Source of the DNA: Nicotiana tabacum
Taxonomy: Eukaryota; Streptophyta; Magnoliopsida; Solanales; Solanaceae
Assembly (NCBI RefSeq): GCF_000715075.1
Contig: NC_134090.1
Coordinates: 47,933,792-47,997,791 of the forward strand
DNA length: 64,000 bases
Reading direction: 5' to 3'
In this document: piece after piece, positions 34,061-46,692 of the stretch
Numbering within the stretch: the stretch's first letter is position 1
How the letters are laid out: each line of letters starts with the position of its first letter
Program-made: the position numbers and the translations under genes
Notes under the pieces: generated by a model
What the model saw: the letters and a program-made list of their open reading frames with translations, nothing else
What the model was told of the DNA's origin: nothing
Databases searched by the model: none

Positions 34061-34886
34061 GAGGTTGTCCGCACAGGGCCTTATGGCCTCGAGTTTTTGA
34101 TAGCTTGATGGGTGACAATCGGCGACAGTCCCCGAGACATCGAGCGCTCTTTTGGATCTAGAGCCGTTCTTTGTAAACTTTGGTGTTGCCTTGTTGAGGG
34201 CTTTACGAGTTTGAAGTTTTTAACCCGGAGGTCTTACCGCTTCGAGTTTTTGACGTCAGTCCTCGAGTGTTTGGGGAATTTAAGGCCCTGGAGCCGTTTC
34301 TTGTAAAAGTAACATACTTGAAGCGCGAAGCGTTTTTGGTGGTAAAATATGCTCCTTTGATTACTTGGTACAAGTATACATGTTTTTGCCATCAAGGGCT
34401 CAATTATTCTATACGGACATGATTCATTCGACCGTTTGGCCCAATACATCATTTTCCTATCGAAACCCTTTTTGGCTCATCTTGACTTCTTCGAGAAGGT
34501 GATCTTCCTTGGGGTTGCCCCCCAGTGTTCGAGGTTGATTGAATATAAGCCTTGAATACTTGTTATGTTCTCCTTAGGTAGCATATGGATATTGCTTCGT
34601 TAAAAACCTTGTCGGTAAAACCCTTCTTGGGATAAAACCCGATCGAAGGAAAAAAGTGCAACGTATGCTTTGAAACCTAAGGTCTTCGAGCTAGATAGCG
34701 CTTCGATTATACTGATCGGACACCTGCACAAAGATTAGTGTAAGGTGTAAATAAAAAAGGAGGATGGTTATACTTAGTGGTGATGGCGCTTTGAGCCTCG
34801 ATATGCTTCAAACGTTTGATATGGGGACTCAACACGATCCTTTGTTTGTTTTACTCGGGTGTAACCAAGAATGTGTCTCGTGATTG

Positions 34887-35510
34887 CTACTTCACTGTTT
34901 GCTTATCCCATGGCTCCTTCGATGTTGAAGGCATCGATGTCGGTACCACATCGTGCACCGCAAACATGTCCCTCGCTGCATATTGTTCCCCATTTACGGT
35001 GTTTATTCCATCTTTTGTCGGAAACTTCATCATTTGATGAAGGATTGATGGTACTACTATCATGTAGTGTATCCATGGCCTTCCGAGCAAGGTGTTGTAC
35101 CTCATATCTCCTTCGATGACATGAAATTTAACATTTTTGGTCGTGCTAGCCACGTTGAGCGGAAGGGTGATTTCCCCTTTCGTTGTTTTGCTCGCCATGT
35201 TAAATCCGTTGAGGACTCGATAGGCGAGCACGATCTGGTCGAGCAGTCCGAGCTGCTCCACCACCCTCGACCTGATAATGTTGACCGAGCTACCTAGATC
35301 CACAAGCACACGCTTAATTTGAAATGTATTCACAAGAAAAGAAATTACCAAGGCATCGTTATGAGGTTGAGATAGGGCCTCGATGTCCCCGTCACTGAAT
35401 GTGAGAGCATCTTCGGGTATATAACCCCGAGTTCGCTTCTCCCTGGTAATGGATATTTTTATTCTTTTGACAATGGGTTCCTGCGGGATGTCGATTCCTC
35501 CAACGATCAT
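34887..35510 (-). pseudogene. Element A protease domain
   Basis: A 207-codon frame with a retropepsin-like layout: KRVLVDLGSSVNII holds the active-site region (D-L-G-S, where most relatives have D-G/S/T-G-S), and NTLLGRPWIH is the C-terminal motif. It ends before any reverse transcriptase motif. In Tat elements this domain is part of a gag-protease polyprotein. The Leu in the active-site triad suggests loss of activity, though I cannot test this. Confidence 0.75.
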
Positions 35511-35806
35511 GTGGATGACATGCTATGGCTCATCTGTTTCATTTTTCCCATTCGCCTCTCATTCCTGAAACTGATTTTTGGTTCGGTCTCTAAGGAACTC
35601 TCGGGGATGCCCTTTACTGAGTAGCCGAGCTACTTTTTCTCGGAGCTTCCTACAATCTTCGGTCCCATGACCATGTGTGCCATGAAATTAGCACACTAAT
35701 TTGGGTTCCTCTGTGACGGATCTGATAGCACAGGTCTTGGCCACTTGGTGTCTCTGATTTTATCGATGGCAGATACGATGTCTGAAACGTCAACGTTTAA
35801 GTTATA

Positions 35807-37158
35807 TTACGACAAGCAGGGTGCCTCCGTCGGTCCTGTGTGTCTGTCAAATCTGGCTCTGCTTACGAGTCCCTGAGGATTCTGACCTCGATTTGTCCTT
35901 CGATCATTTCGGGGTATGTTGTGCCTTGGGGTGTTTCTCCTATCTTCGGTGTATGGTTGGTACCTTTCTTTGTTTGGCTTTGGCTCCTTTGCTAGGATTC
36001 TGCTTGGATATACTGAGCCCGAAGGGGCTCCCAGTTGGTTGTCCTCGATCCTAATCTTCGACTGATATCGGTTGTGGACATCCGGCCAAGTCACAGCGGG
36101 ATATTCAACCAAATTCTGCTTCAGCTGCTTCAAAGCCACTGAGTTTCGTTCGTTCAAACCTTGGGTAAAGGCCTATATGCCCAGTCATAGGAGACTGGTG
36201 GTAATTCCATTCGCTCCATTTGAAAGCGAGATACGAACTCCCGCAACATTTTGTTTTCTCTTTGTTTGATTTTGAAGACATCGGATTTCCTTGTAGCCAC
36301 CTTGATGGCACCGACATGTGCCTTTATGAAAGAATCTGCTAGCATGGCAAATGAATCTATCGAATTTGGAGCTAGGTTGTGATACCACATCATGTCCCCT
36401 TTCGAAAGTGTTTCTCCGAACTTTTTTAGCAGGACGGATTCGATCTCGTCACCCCTCAGGTCGTTGCCCTTCACCGCACAAGTGTAAGTAGTGACGTGCT
36501 CGTTGGGGTTCGAGGTTTCGTTGTACTTCGGAAGGTCAGACATTCTAAATTTCTTTTGGATGGGCTTTGTAGCGGCATTTGATGGGAACGACTTTTGTAC
36601 GAATTTCTTTGAATCAACACCCTTCAGGATCGGGGGTGCGCCCGGGATCTGGTCGACCCTTAAATTGTAGGTCTCCACCTTTTTGTCGTTAGCTTCTATC
36701 ATCTTTTCGCCCGATTCAATCCTCTTTGTGAGGTTCTCGAGCATCTTCATAATAGCGGGGTCGGCTGCTAACCTATTGTTACTCGATCTTTTTGGTACCT
36801 TTTCGGCTCGAGGAGCTGTTTCCGGTGCTGCTGTGCTTTGAGTTTTTTGGTGGCTTTGCAGTTGAGTAATCGCCAGCTGTTGTACTTGTAACATCTCAAA
36901 AATAATGTGAAGGTTAACCACTTGTTCCCCTCATGCTGGGATTTCCTGAGCTTCTTGTTGGTTTTCTTGGCATATACTCCTATTAGTGTTGGAGCTTACA
37001 TCGATGTGTTGGGCATTACGTGAGACCATATCCACGAGAATTGGTTCTGGTGCATCCTCAGTGTTTCGTGGTGGCACACCAACACCTGGAACAGCTACAC
37101 CATTCTCTCCATGGTTCTCTGAACCATTGTTTTCACGTGCGTTCACTGAGTTAGACAT
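35807..37158 (-). pseudogene. Element A gag
   Basis: ATG at 37158 (MSNSVNARENNG), a TGA at 36931-36933, then a long frame (36921-36154) with the Tat-type capsid: ILKGVDSKKFVQKSFPS, FRMSDLPKYNETSNPNEHV, MMWYHNLAPNSIDSFAMLAD and FKIKQRENKMLREFVSRFQ. A frameshift near 36155 leads into NERNSVALKQLKQNLVEYPA (36157-35807). The zinc-knuckle area near 35690 is out of frame. It encodes the structural protein of the particle; this copy is inactive. Confidence 0.85.
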
Positions 37159-37256
37159 TTTGACCTGAAATCAAAGATTCTTGGATAAGAGAAAGTGTAA
37201 AAGATAACTTGCGTTATGTAGTAAACCAGCAAGAAAACAATCACTATTATTTTTAG

Positions 37257-37271
37257 CCCCACGGTGGGCGC
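37257..37271 (-). other. Primer-binding site of element A, interrupted by element B
   Basis: Plus strand CCCCACGGTGGGCGC here and CA at 52409-52410 join to the element-strand site TGGCGCCCACCGTGGGG next to the 5' LTR. GGCGC (37267-37271) is duplicated at 52404-52408 as the target site of element B. Confidence 0.85.
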
Positions 37272-37772
37272 CGTAGACATGTAATTTTTGACCCTCCCCA
37301 AGATTTTACACATTTTAGCGTAAATAGTTAATTTAGGTTTAGTATCGCTATTCTAAATAGTGTTGACTCTTTTACTTTATTTTATCACAAAAAGTAAAAA
37401 ATTACAAAAAAATATTTTTTTTATCTTTTGGTTAAAGTCAATTAGTATATTTATATTTATAGTATTATAACATTTGAAAATATAAAAAAAATTAGTTTCA
37501 CGCGTAGTATTTAGTTTTATATTAGTTTATTTTAATTTAGAGTGATTTTTACATTTTTTATAGATATATTGTATTATTTGGTCTTTTTAGCCTAAGTTCA
37601 AACCCAAAAGACATGGTCCAACCCAATTACCCTTAGCCCATTCTTTCCAACCCATTAGCCCACATAAGTGCAAGATTTAATCCTAGCCATCTATTTCCTT
37701 CTAATCCAATGGCCACCATCCCTTCCAACCTCCATATAAAATACCCAATTATAGAAACCCTACCCTAAGTTT

Positions 37773-40700
37773 TGTTGATACCCAAATTTTCCCTATATAT
37801 TTTTTATACTCAAAATACTTTCAAAAAAGCATGTGTATGCATATATAAGCATGCCCAAGTATTTTGGTATTTTTCCCAAATTTTTAAAGATTTTCAAAAC
37901 CAATTTATTGTCTATTTTAACAGTACAAAATCCAATAATTATTTTCGAAATTATCATTTTGGTGAATAATTTATTTCCATCCTCATAGTTACACCAAAAT
38001 ATAACTAACGTGATTTTTGCATATTTTTACAAATTCATTTGATATTTTAAAGCTAAATTACATAAAATTGCAATTATGGCCTATATTATGATTAATAGCA
38101 TTTTGCAACCATAAAATCATTTACAGCATTAATGTTTATATATTATTAATTAGCTCAGTGCTTTTAATTTGTTTTTAAAATCATTTTACTATTTTTTATA
38201 AATAAAAAGGGTAAAACTGGCTATTTAACATGTAGCCTCAGTTCATTTCAATTATAGCCCCATTACATTTCAATTTTAGCCTAAAAGTGACCCAATTTCA
38301 AACTCAAATTCGGACGACCCAATTCTTATTTTTACCCGACCCCTTAACCCGTTTTTAAACCCGTCCGGATTTTCTTTTAAATCCTGGACGTTGATCATTT
38401 TGATCAACGACCCTGATTCACCCTTTCCTTTTTTAATCCCCTAACCCCTCTAACCCTAACCCCATTTACACAATGACGCCGCCTTTGAATCCCAAACGCT
38501 CTCAGACTCTCTCAAGGATCTTCGAAACCCTTTCCTCCTCCCACCTTGTTCCACCGTGTTTTCACCGGAGTCCATGGCTTCTTAGGCCATGGACAGCCTA
38601 TACTCACCTCCTCCGGCTCTTGCATGCCTGATGCTCGAAGGTTCGAGGCCAGGCCTCGAAGGTCTTCACTCAGATCTTCACCGATTCGAAGATTCCGGCC
38701 AGCTCCGGCCTTGCTCCGGCATACCATGGTGTTTTGAGCCTGATTCTGACCTCTCCGACTCAGATCGGTGACCTTTTCAAAGCTTTTTCTAGGGTTCTTC
38801 TGAAACCCTAACCCGTCGAGGTTTTCCCCAATTTTTTCTTTTAGATCTGTTGTGTATCTATGCTCTACTTGAGTGTTCAATCGATTTCCCTAACTTTTCT
38901 TTCAAAAATTACTTTCCGAAGCCTCTTTTACCATTTAGGGTTTTCTGAAAATACGTAAGTGTTTATCTGACTTTCTTCTCCTTTTCTTTTGTATGTATTT
39001 GCCTCTACTGTGTTCTTATGTTTTCCTCTACCACGTATGTTCCTATATCGTGCTTTCTATATTCCGTTCTTGTATGTTCTGCTATTATGTTTTCTACATT
39101 ATGTCCTTGTATGCTTTTCTACTATGTTCTACTATTTTCTTCTACCATGTTCTGGTATGTTTCACCTACTGTATTCTTCTATCATGTTCTTAAGTGCTCT
39201 TACTATTTTTTCCTTCTACTGAACTTTGTTTAAGCCTCTTCTAAAAGGATCTTTTTAAGCATGCTTCCTTCTACTGTTCTTATCAGTTTTTTCTCATCAT
39301 GCTTCGAATTAGTTCCTTTACTCTGTTGCTTTGAACTCTTCTATTGTATTTACATGCTATTCATGAGTTCTGTTGCTGCGAGAAGCATGTTAGAAGTTTC
39401 AGTTCTTTTCAGAAACCTCTGAACATGTTTCGATTCAACTGCTGGCCCTCTCATCTTTGCTTTATGGTTTGCCCGAACTGGGGTTCTTATTTCAAAAACC
39501 CCAACTCTTTTAGATCAATTTCGAAGTTTCATATGATTTGTACCTTTTGATAAACTCTTCTAAACTCTGTTATTGGATTTTCCACTGATTTTACGATGGC
39601 ATGACAATTTTTCTTTCATACTTAACGTGTCTGTATGCTCTTTATATGTGATGAACCTTTCTGTAAAAGGGCTTTCCAACTTGTGATTGATTCAGAATCC
39701 CTTTTAATAGGTCTAATTGATTGCTACTGATTTTCCTTAAGTTAAAATCTTTCCTCTCTTTCTGACTTGGTTCATTGGTAATGTTGAATCTCTGATTCCT
39801 TGATTTACTAGGTACTAATTGATTTACTGTGTTCTTGCCTTATTTGGGCTAACCGTATATTTTAAAAAATTTCTTTCCTTAGGTAAACCCCTATGTATTT
39901 ACCCCTAATTTCCTACTTTACACAAGATGTTTACTTGATTCTCTTTCCTTAACTGATTGTTGTCCCTTACCATTTAAACTCCTTAATTAAAGGAAGTTCT
40001 TATGTTGATTGATTATAATTGATACATAGTTGCATAATTACTATGATTCTTCCCTTACTCTCTATCTGTTTTCCAAGCTATAAATACTCGACTCTTTTTC
40101 TTTTCACAACACGGAATACACTTCAGAGCTTCACTTAATTCTCACAACCCCTTCTAAAACTTTCTGCACTTTGGCTTTCTCAAGACTTCTGCTTTCATTT
40201 GTTTTTCCTGAAACTGGTATGTCCTAGTTTTGATTCTAGCATCAACCCCAATGTGTTTACTTACAAGTTTTTATGTCCATACCTACTTTACTGCTTTGTA
40301 GAGTTCAACTTCTATGATAGTATGCTTATGTCTTGCTATCTGTTACTGTAATGAATCCCATTCCCCATACCCCTTTATGTGCTTGAGCTGTGGTTTAAGA
40401 CATGACAATATACAAAGTTATTGTCTATGGATTAAAACTGGATCCTTTGGATCCTAGGCTCTTTCAATTTCCCATACCCATTCCCTTAGGTGTGTTGAGT
40501 TGAGGTATAGCCTGGCAGCATCCATGTTGCTGTCCAGGGCTAAACCTGACCTTCAATAGGTCCTAACTCTCTAATTTTTAGCTGAGAGGCTGGTCAGGGG
40601 TGTGCCAGCACTCCTAATTGCTGGGCATGACCACCAGCCTGCCTTGGCATTCCCTAATTCCCCTCTATTGCACCTACACCTATTCCTAGAACCTTAAGTT

Positions 40701-42645
40701 CTGCCCTTCTCTTTTGAGCCTTGCTTTGGGACCTCGAGTTCCCTCTAAGCTTGGACATTTGAGGGCTAGCCCTTCCACACTGCACTATAATCTAAATCTG
40801 CAATATATTTGGGGTGTAAGCACTGCCTGGAGTTCCTGAAACTCCTTGGATCTCTAAAACACCCCAGATGAGAGAAGGCTTTGGAATCTGATCTTTGGAA
40901 GTTGGTTTATTTCATATTTCAGACCTGGGGTCTGAATAGGCTCTCCTTGGTTGGAATCTTTAATTTCTGATATATATTTTTTTTCTTATTCATTCTGGTC
41001 TGTAATAATCTTGTAATAAACACTTGGGGTCGGCTAGTGGAAAAGGGTAGGGGACTATGCATGCAAGGGGTAGATACCATGTTCATAGGGAATTACTATA
41101 CTTTCGAAATTCTACACTCATGTAGATACCATGTTCATAGGGAATTACTATACTTCCGAAATTCTGCACTCATGTAGATACCATGTTCATAGGGATTACT
41201 ATTTTTCTAAAGTTCTGCATTTTATAAATCATTGAAACTCTGCATTCTCATATAGATACCATGTTTATAGGATTTTCTGCATTCTCATATAGATACTATG
41301 TCTATAGGGTTTTCTGCAATTTCATAACAGATGCCATGCCTATAAGCCGATTCTAAAATTCTGCATATTTATATAGACACCATGCCTATAGGACTTTCTG
41401 CATTCTGCATCCGTCATTAGGCAAACCTATTATAGGATTTAAATACCTAATCAATTGCATGTATACAACCTGCCTATAGGATTCCTGCATAAGCAATAAC
41501 AATGCTCAAATCAGTAACACCTAGAAAGCATGTCTATAGGAGCTGTTAACTAAACTTGAATCGTCAACTCGCTTATAAGCCTAAAATCAGTAGCAGTAAT
41601 GTTTAACGCCTGCAGATCTTATGTCCCTGTAATTGACAATACTTTTTCTGCAATCAGTTTACTTCTTTATTTCTAAAACTAATAGATATCATGCCTATAG
41701 GTTCTGTTTAACGCCTAGGCAAGCCTTAGGGTAAAATTTTATAATTGCATCAGTTTTGATAATTACAACCAGCAGGCAGGCCTAATTCGGACTTCTTATT
41801 TGAAAATATACGATAAATTAGCCACCCTTCCTACGTTAAGTTTAATACAGACCAAACCAGTATTTGTAAGTCATGCTAAATAATCTGCTGCTTTGAATGA
41901 GGAGGCCAACTTGAGCCTTAATTGCTATTTGTTTCCCTTTTAACTGCTATCTGTTATTGCTTGTCGCCTAGCTTTTTATCCTTTTGAAAACTCCGCAAAA
42001 GCCCCAACTCCCTCCCTTTAGGATTAGTAGTCCCATATGCCTCCGGGACTGATAGGATTGGGATGGGTAATAGCATGCAATAAGTAACGATACCATTTCG
42101 CGCTTTAACACCTTAACGGGGTGGGAAGGGTATATATGGATATGATGACCAATGCGCTAATATCACGTGCGACCCTCTTCTGAGGAGTGATTGCTGAATA
42201 TTGCATTGATATGAGCCATATTAATTATAAACCTAGGACTCCCCCTTTATTTGCATTCATCTCTTCTTGTAAAACTATTCAAATCTTTTTCATAAATTTC
42301 TGCCCCTTATACTTACCTTCAAAAGTTTTCAACCTAATTGCAATGTTGTATGCAAGTCCTTATTTGAGCCTTGATTGTTTACTTGTAAAGTCACAATTGT
42401 AACATGGCTGTAACCATACAAATGGATCTTGAGGGGTGCCTAACACCTTCCCCTCGAGATAATTTCTAGCCCTTACCCTAATCTCTGGTCTCTTCATCTC
42501 AAACCCTTCTTAAAGTGTCCTAATGCACTATAATCATTAGGTTGCGACTCTTCAACTTCTAAACCCAATTCTCGAAAGGGAATAGAGTTGTCCTCCCAAT
42601 GTCGTATACCCGATTTCGACCCATTAGAAAAAGGGGGCGTCGACG
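37773..42645 (+). mobile_element. Element D: solo LTR of the element C family, nested in the 5' LTR of B
   Basis: Begins TGTTGATACCCAAATTTTCC and ends GGGGGCGTCGACG, flanked by AGTTT on both sides (37768-37772 and 42646-42650). It resembles the reverse complement of the 53284-57852 LTR along its length (same ends, same TAGATACCATG repeats, same AGGACTCCCCCTTT-like block). At 4.87 kb against 4.57 kb it is one LTR with no internal part, so it arose by LTR-LTR recombination. The end differs from the canonical TGACA. Confidence 0.85.
41071..41540. repeat. Direct repeats TAGATACCATG...ATAGG in solo LTR D
   Basis: About eight units of 45-80 bp with TAGATACCATGTTCATAGG or variants; the first three are nearly identical at 51-52 bp. 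Their complements recur near 54430-54660 in the LTR of element C. Confidence 0.8.
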
Positions 42646-44271
42646 AGTTTTCAATTCCTAGAGTTAGACCTACACTCTAAGTGAAGAACGGTAGCCTAAT
42701 CTCACCTCCAAAATCATGAGCTTGTGAAAAATACCCCAAAGCAGCAAATACTCCTGGACATCATTATTACTCCTAATATATATTTAGGCTAAAACCCCTG
42801 GACTAAGGACTTAAAAAGCTACCAAGCTTTTGGTTTTGGACTTCAGTTCACTGTTTCGAGATTTGACATCGTGTTGGGCTATTGAGGGAATTTACTATTT
42901 GTAAAAGTATGAAATAGAGGAGCAGAAAGTAATGGAGGAGTATCAACAGAAGAAGACACTGTTGGACTACGCAGAGTTCTTCGATCTCATTATCTCTCTG
43001 TTAGGTCTCGTATTTCTGATGAGAGAGATGATATATCAAAAGTTGATTCAGATAAATTCAAGTCAATAATTGAGGAATTCGAAAGACTACATCAGCGTGT
43101 TGTCAGATATTAGGAGGTTTTAGTTTATAGTTTGACTGAGGTCGATTTGGGTTTCGAGCTTTCTAGTGTCGATTCGAGGTTCCAGTTTGTAATTTCGGTG
43201 TCTCGGTCCAAGGATTGTTGCTTTGTTTAGACCGATTGATTTGCAATTTTTAGCTTTGTGCATCAATAAAAGGTCCATTCATTCTCGTTTCATTTTGGTA
43301 TGATAGTTTGGTGCGCGTGTTGGTTGATTTATGATTCTATGTTATTTGAGTAGCATGTCTTAGTTTTCGTTTAAATTGTTTTAATTAGTTTTTATTTCGA
43401 TTGTGATGTATCTCGTCTAGTCTTGGTTTTTTTAATAAATGCTTTTAATTGGGTAGATGGAAAATTTGGAGTTGTTTCTTTCTTGGCAAGTAATAAGAAT
43501 GGATCATAATGTGGGTCTTGAACCATAAGGAATCTGGCCAAGTAATAGATCATCTTAGCTAGCCTATTTTCTCCCCAATAATATCCCGTCCATAAATTTG
43601 GCATCCCAACAATCTCAAATATTAGGAAAATAATTTCAATGCGCTAGTTGCTTTAGGCGCGTTATAATAAAATTATCATAGCTAAAGGTACGGTTCCCAT
43701 GACGTAGTTGTGATACGTAATCCCCAATTCGGGTGTGCATTTCATGTGACCCGATCATAACAACTTTTAATATTAATAAAATAAATATGTCGTGAATTGC
43801 GGGTGCATTTCATGTAGCGTGGTTCACGGCGTGTTCCAAAACAAACAAGTGTACGACAATCGTAACTTGTTCAAGAAATAATTACATAAATCTTAAAAGC
43901 GGTTTAAATAATTAAAAGTGGTTTATAAAGTTAAAAATGCACAATAGGGTTAAAATATGTAGTAAATCAAATAATAGGCCAAATTTTAATAGTTTAAGCG
44001 ACCGTGCTAGAACCACGGAACCCAGGAATGCCTAACACCTTCTCCCGGGTTAACAGAATTCCTTATCTAGAATTTCTGGTTCGCAGACTTTTAAATAAAA
44101 GTCAAATTTCTCCTTGATTTGGGATTTAAAATAAACCGATGACTTGGGATGCCCTAAATATTCCAAGTGGCGACTCTGAAATTGAATAAAATAATCTTAT
44201 TTCGAATAATGCCACTTTAATTGGAAAAACTCCCTTATATACCCCTCGGGTGGTAAAAAGGAGGTGTGACA

Positions 44272-44300
44272 GCTCTGATGATTCTGCTGGGGATAAGAAC
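44272..44300 (+). other. Primer-binding site region of element B (tRNA not assigned)
   Basis: Immediately after the 5' LTR end: GCTCTGATGATTCTGCTGGG. It looks like a worn version of the CTGGCGACTCTGCTGGGGA site seen in related Solanaceae elements; I cannot assign the tRNA from sequence alone. Confidence 0.4.
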
Positions 44301-45034
44301 CCAGAATCTCTGGTTCAGAGTTCAGAATTCGAGCTTAGAATAGCTGTTATGATTGGCTTTTATTTGTTATCTAATTTTTACATGTTTGAGCCTAATGTGC
44401 TAAATGCCGCTTTTTATCGCTTTGATTTTGCTTGAACTGTATATAAATTGTTATAAAACCCTTCTCCTCTCTAACTCTTCTAAATCATCTGGAAAGTGTG
44501 CACTTCGTGTGACTTCTTTTCTGTTAGAGTCATATCCTAATTTTAGAACGAGGTTCGGACAAGTTGCAAAGCCTGTGAAGCTTCTGTAGTTCCGGTACGC
44601 TGCCCCCGGCTTGAGCTGTCCGCTCGGGTAAGCCAGGATTAGAACAATACACCCAGGTATTAAACCTAGAATAACATTTCGAAAATTTAAAAGAAAACTC
44701 AAGATTCAAAAAATATTTTCTCTTTTCTTTAGAAGTATTTCTTTCATAAATTTAAAATAAAAGTCCAAAAATCCAAGAATATTTTCTTTCTTCTTTAGTA
44801 GTTTTTCTTTCGAAGTTCCAAAAAAAAGAAGAAAAAAGAAGAAGTTGAAATTCAAAAAAGAATATTTTCTTTCTTCTTTAGAAGTCCTTCTTTTCAAAAA
44901 TTCTCAAAAATACAAACAAATAGAAATGCAAAAAAAAAATTCTTTCTTCTTTATAAGTCTTTCTTCCAAAAAATCCAAAATCCAAAATCCAAAAAAAGTT
45001 AGTTTATTTACTTTATTCCTGATCTTTCCGAACT

Positions 45035-45094
45035 ACGCAAGATCTGATTCATGTTCGAACGTGATACGTAGGCAACCCACATCAGGTTCGTATC
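45035..45094 (+). other. Shared retroelement motif, copy 1 in element B
   Basis: GATCTGATTCATG, then GTGATACGTAGGCAACCC and a CAGGTTCG end. Same layout as the copies at 46636, 50122 and, on the minus strand, 59791 in element C. Confidence 0.7.
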
Positions 45095-46483
45095 AAAAAA
45101 AGAGAAAAGAGAAAAAAGGAAAAAAGAAAGAGAGTGTTTATTCTAGCGTGCTTGTTGTTTTGAAATAAAAGATAGTCAAGGGTAGTCGGTTTGTTGATTT
45201 GCAATGGCGAGTCACAAAAACAATCCAAGAACCCTCGAAAATAAAATTATCTTCTCAACCAATAGAACAAACACCACTGTTGTTGACCCAAAGTCACGAA
45301 AAGGCAAGTAGGCAAGTGAGCAGTGAAAAATCAAAAAATGGAGGCAAATGTGGGGTTGACTTTACCAGATTTGAGCAATAGGACATGGCCTGCTCGGGAA
45401 TGATTTGATGATTGGGAGACATGTGAATTCTTCCAAGTCCTTTAGTAAATTAGTTGCTTTGAAATTCCCATGTTGTCAATCCTGAAATCCGACATCCAAT
45501 ATGGTGATTGGTTTGATCAAAAGCCAAAATTTGAGTGTTGAATCCATAACAATAAAAATGGTCGAATGCCGTAGTAATGCTAATGTGCAAGTCTGTGGCT
45601 AGATGTCGCTTAGCAACTGAAAAGTCACTCCTCTTTTAGACAAAGCGGAGTCATGGTAGCTTATTTTGTCGTCTTTTCTTCTTCTTTTTGTGCTATCGGA
45701 CCCTTCTATCCTTTATACAATAAAAAAGGGCAGTCAGTCACTATGTGTCCATTTTGTGCATAGTTCTTTTCACGCTAGTTCTAGTGACATGACATGCATG
45801 CGGAATTTTTGGCCAGATCTTAAAAACTGATTTAGTCTTAAATTGGATAAGTGAGAAAGATGCACTTTTGAAGATGAATAGAGACATGAAACATTTGAAA
45901 AATAATTATGATCCAAGTTTACATGGAACAAAAGTAGTCATGCTCATAATAACTAAGGATCTCTGCCTTTTGAATCATTGAGAAGATCGGGCTTAAGGAT
46001 GATCGGACGGGTTGAAGTCTGTTTAGCACTAAGAGATAAAAGTATATTTTAAAAGAAGGTGTATTCCAGACAACTTTAAATGGATCAGTTTTGTGGCAAA
46101 ATGCATCTTCTAAATCAAGACAAAATCCAAGAAAAGTCACCCAAATTGACAAGGGTCATTCACAGCGAGGAAAGTATTGCTCATGCAGCTTTACACTGAA
46201 AAAGACCCAAGAAGACAGGCATGCTCATCAATGTTGTGATCACGAAAGGATACTATAATTAGCATTCTCGAGGCTGGGAGGCCCTTTTTATGCTATCCAA
46301 ACACTTTATATCGTTCACTATCCCTTTTGAGCATGTGTTAGTTTCTTTGACCGCCTTCTTTTGGAATCAAGTTTAGAGTCAAAAGTCAAAAAACTAAAAA
46401 AAATTAATTAATAAAAAAAAGAAAAAGAAAAAAATTTCATGTCCCAAGTGTACAAACTGGTGCAATTCTTAGAAAGTTCAAGT

Positions 46484-46514
<31 letters not shown>

Positions 46515-46635
46515 GAACTGTCGAAGGTCCATGCCCCCAAAAAATAGAAGTTGGGCAAACAAGAAAAAAAAGCAAAAAAAAAACAACAAAAAAGGAAGAT
46601 GAAAAAAAATTAGTTAGGTCAGATGTTTGAACTAT

Positions 46636-46692
46636 GTTCGACCTGATTCCTTAAAAAAAGGATACGTAGGCAGCCTCACGGTTCGGTCCAAC
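46636..46692 (+). other. Shared retroelement motif, copy 2 in element B
   Basis: GACCTGATTCC, ten bases, GGATACGTAGGCAGCCT, then GGTTCGGTC. Closest of the three B copies to the version in element C. Confidence 0.75.

Larger units (their letters stand above)
37272..44271 (+). repeat. 5' LTR of element B, split by solo LTR D
   Basis: 37272-37772 and 42646-44271 match 50299-52403 in order. Both LTRs start GTAGACATGTAATTTTTGAC and end GGTGTGACA. The short reading frame near 43392 is conserved only because the LTRs are copies. Confidence 0.9.

Noticed and set aside
38989..39233. Hydrophobic plus-strand frames resembling a membrane peptide
   Set aside because: They come from a C/T-rich degenerate repeat (TGTTCTTCTAC-type) inside solo LTR D and occur in all three frames.
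43392..43604. Reading frame repeated almost unchanged at 51534-51746, suggesting a conserved small protein
   Set aside because: The two copies are in the paired LTRs of element B, so identity reflects LTR duplication, not selection.
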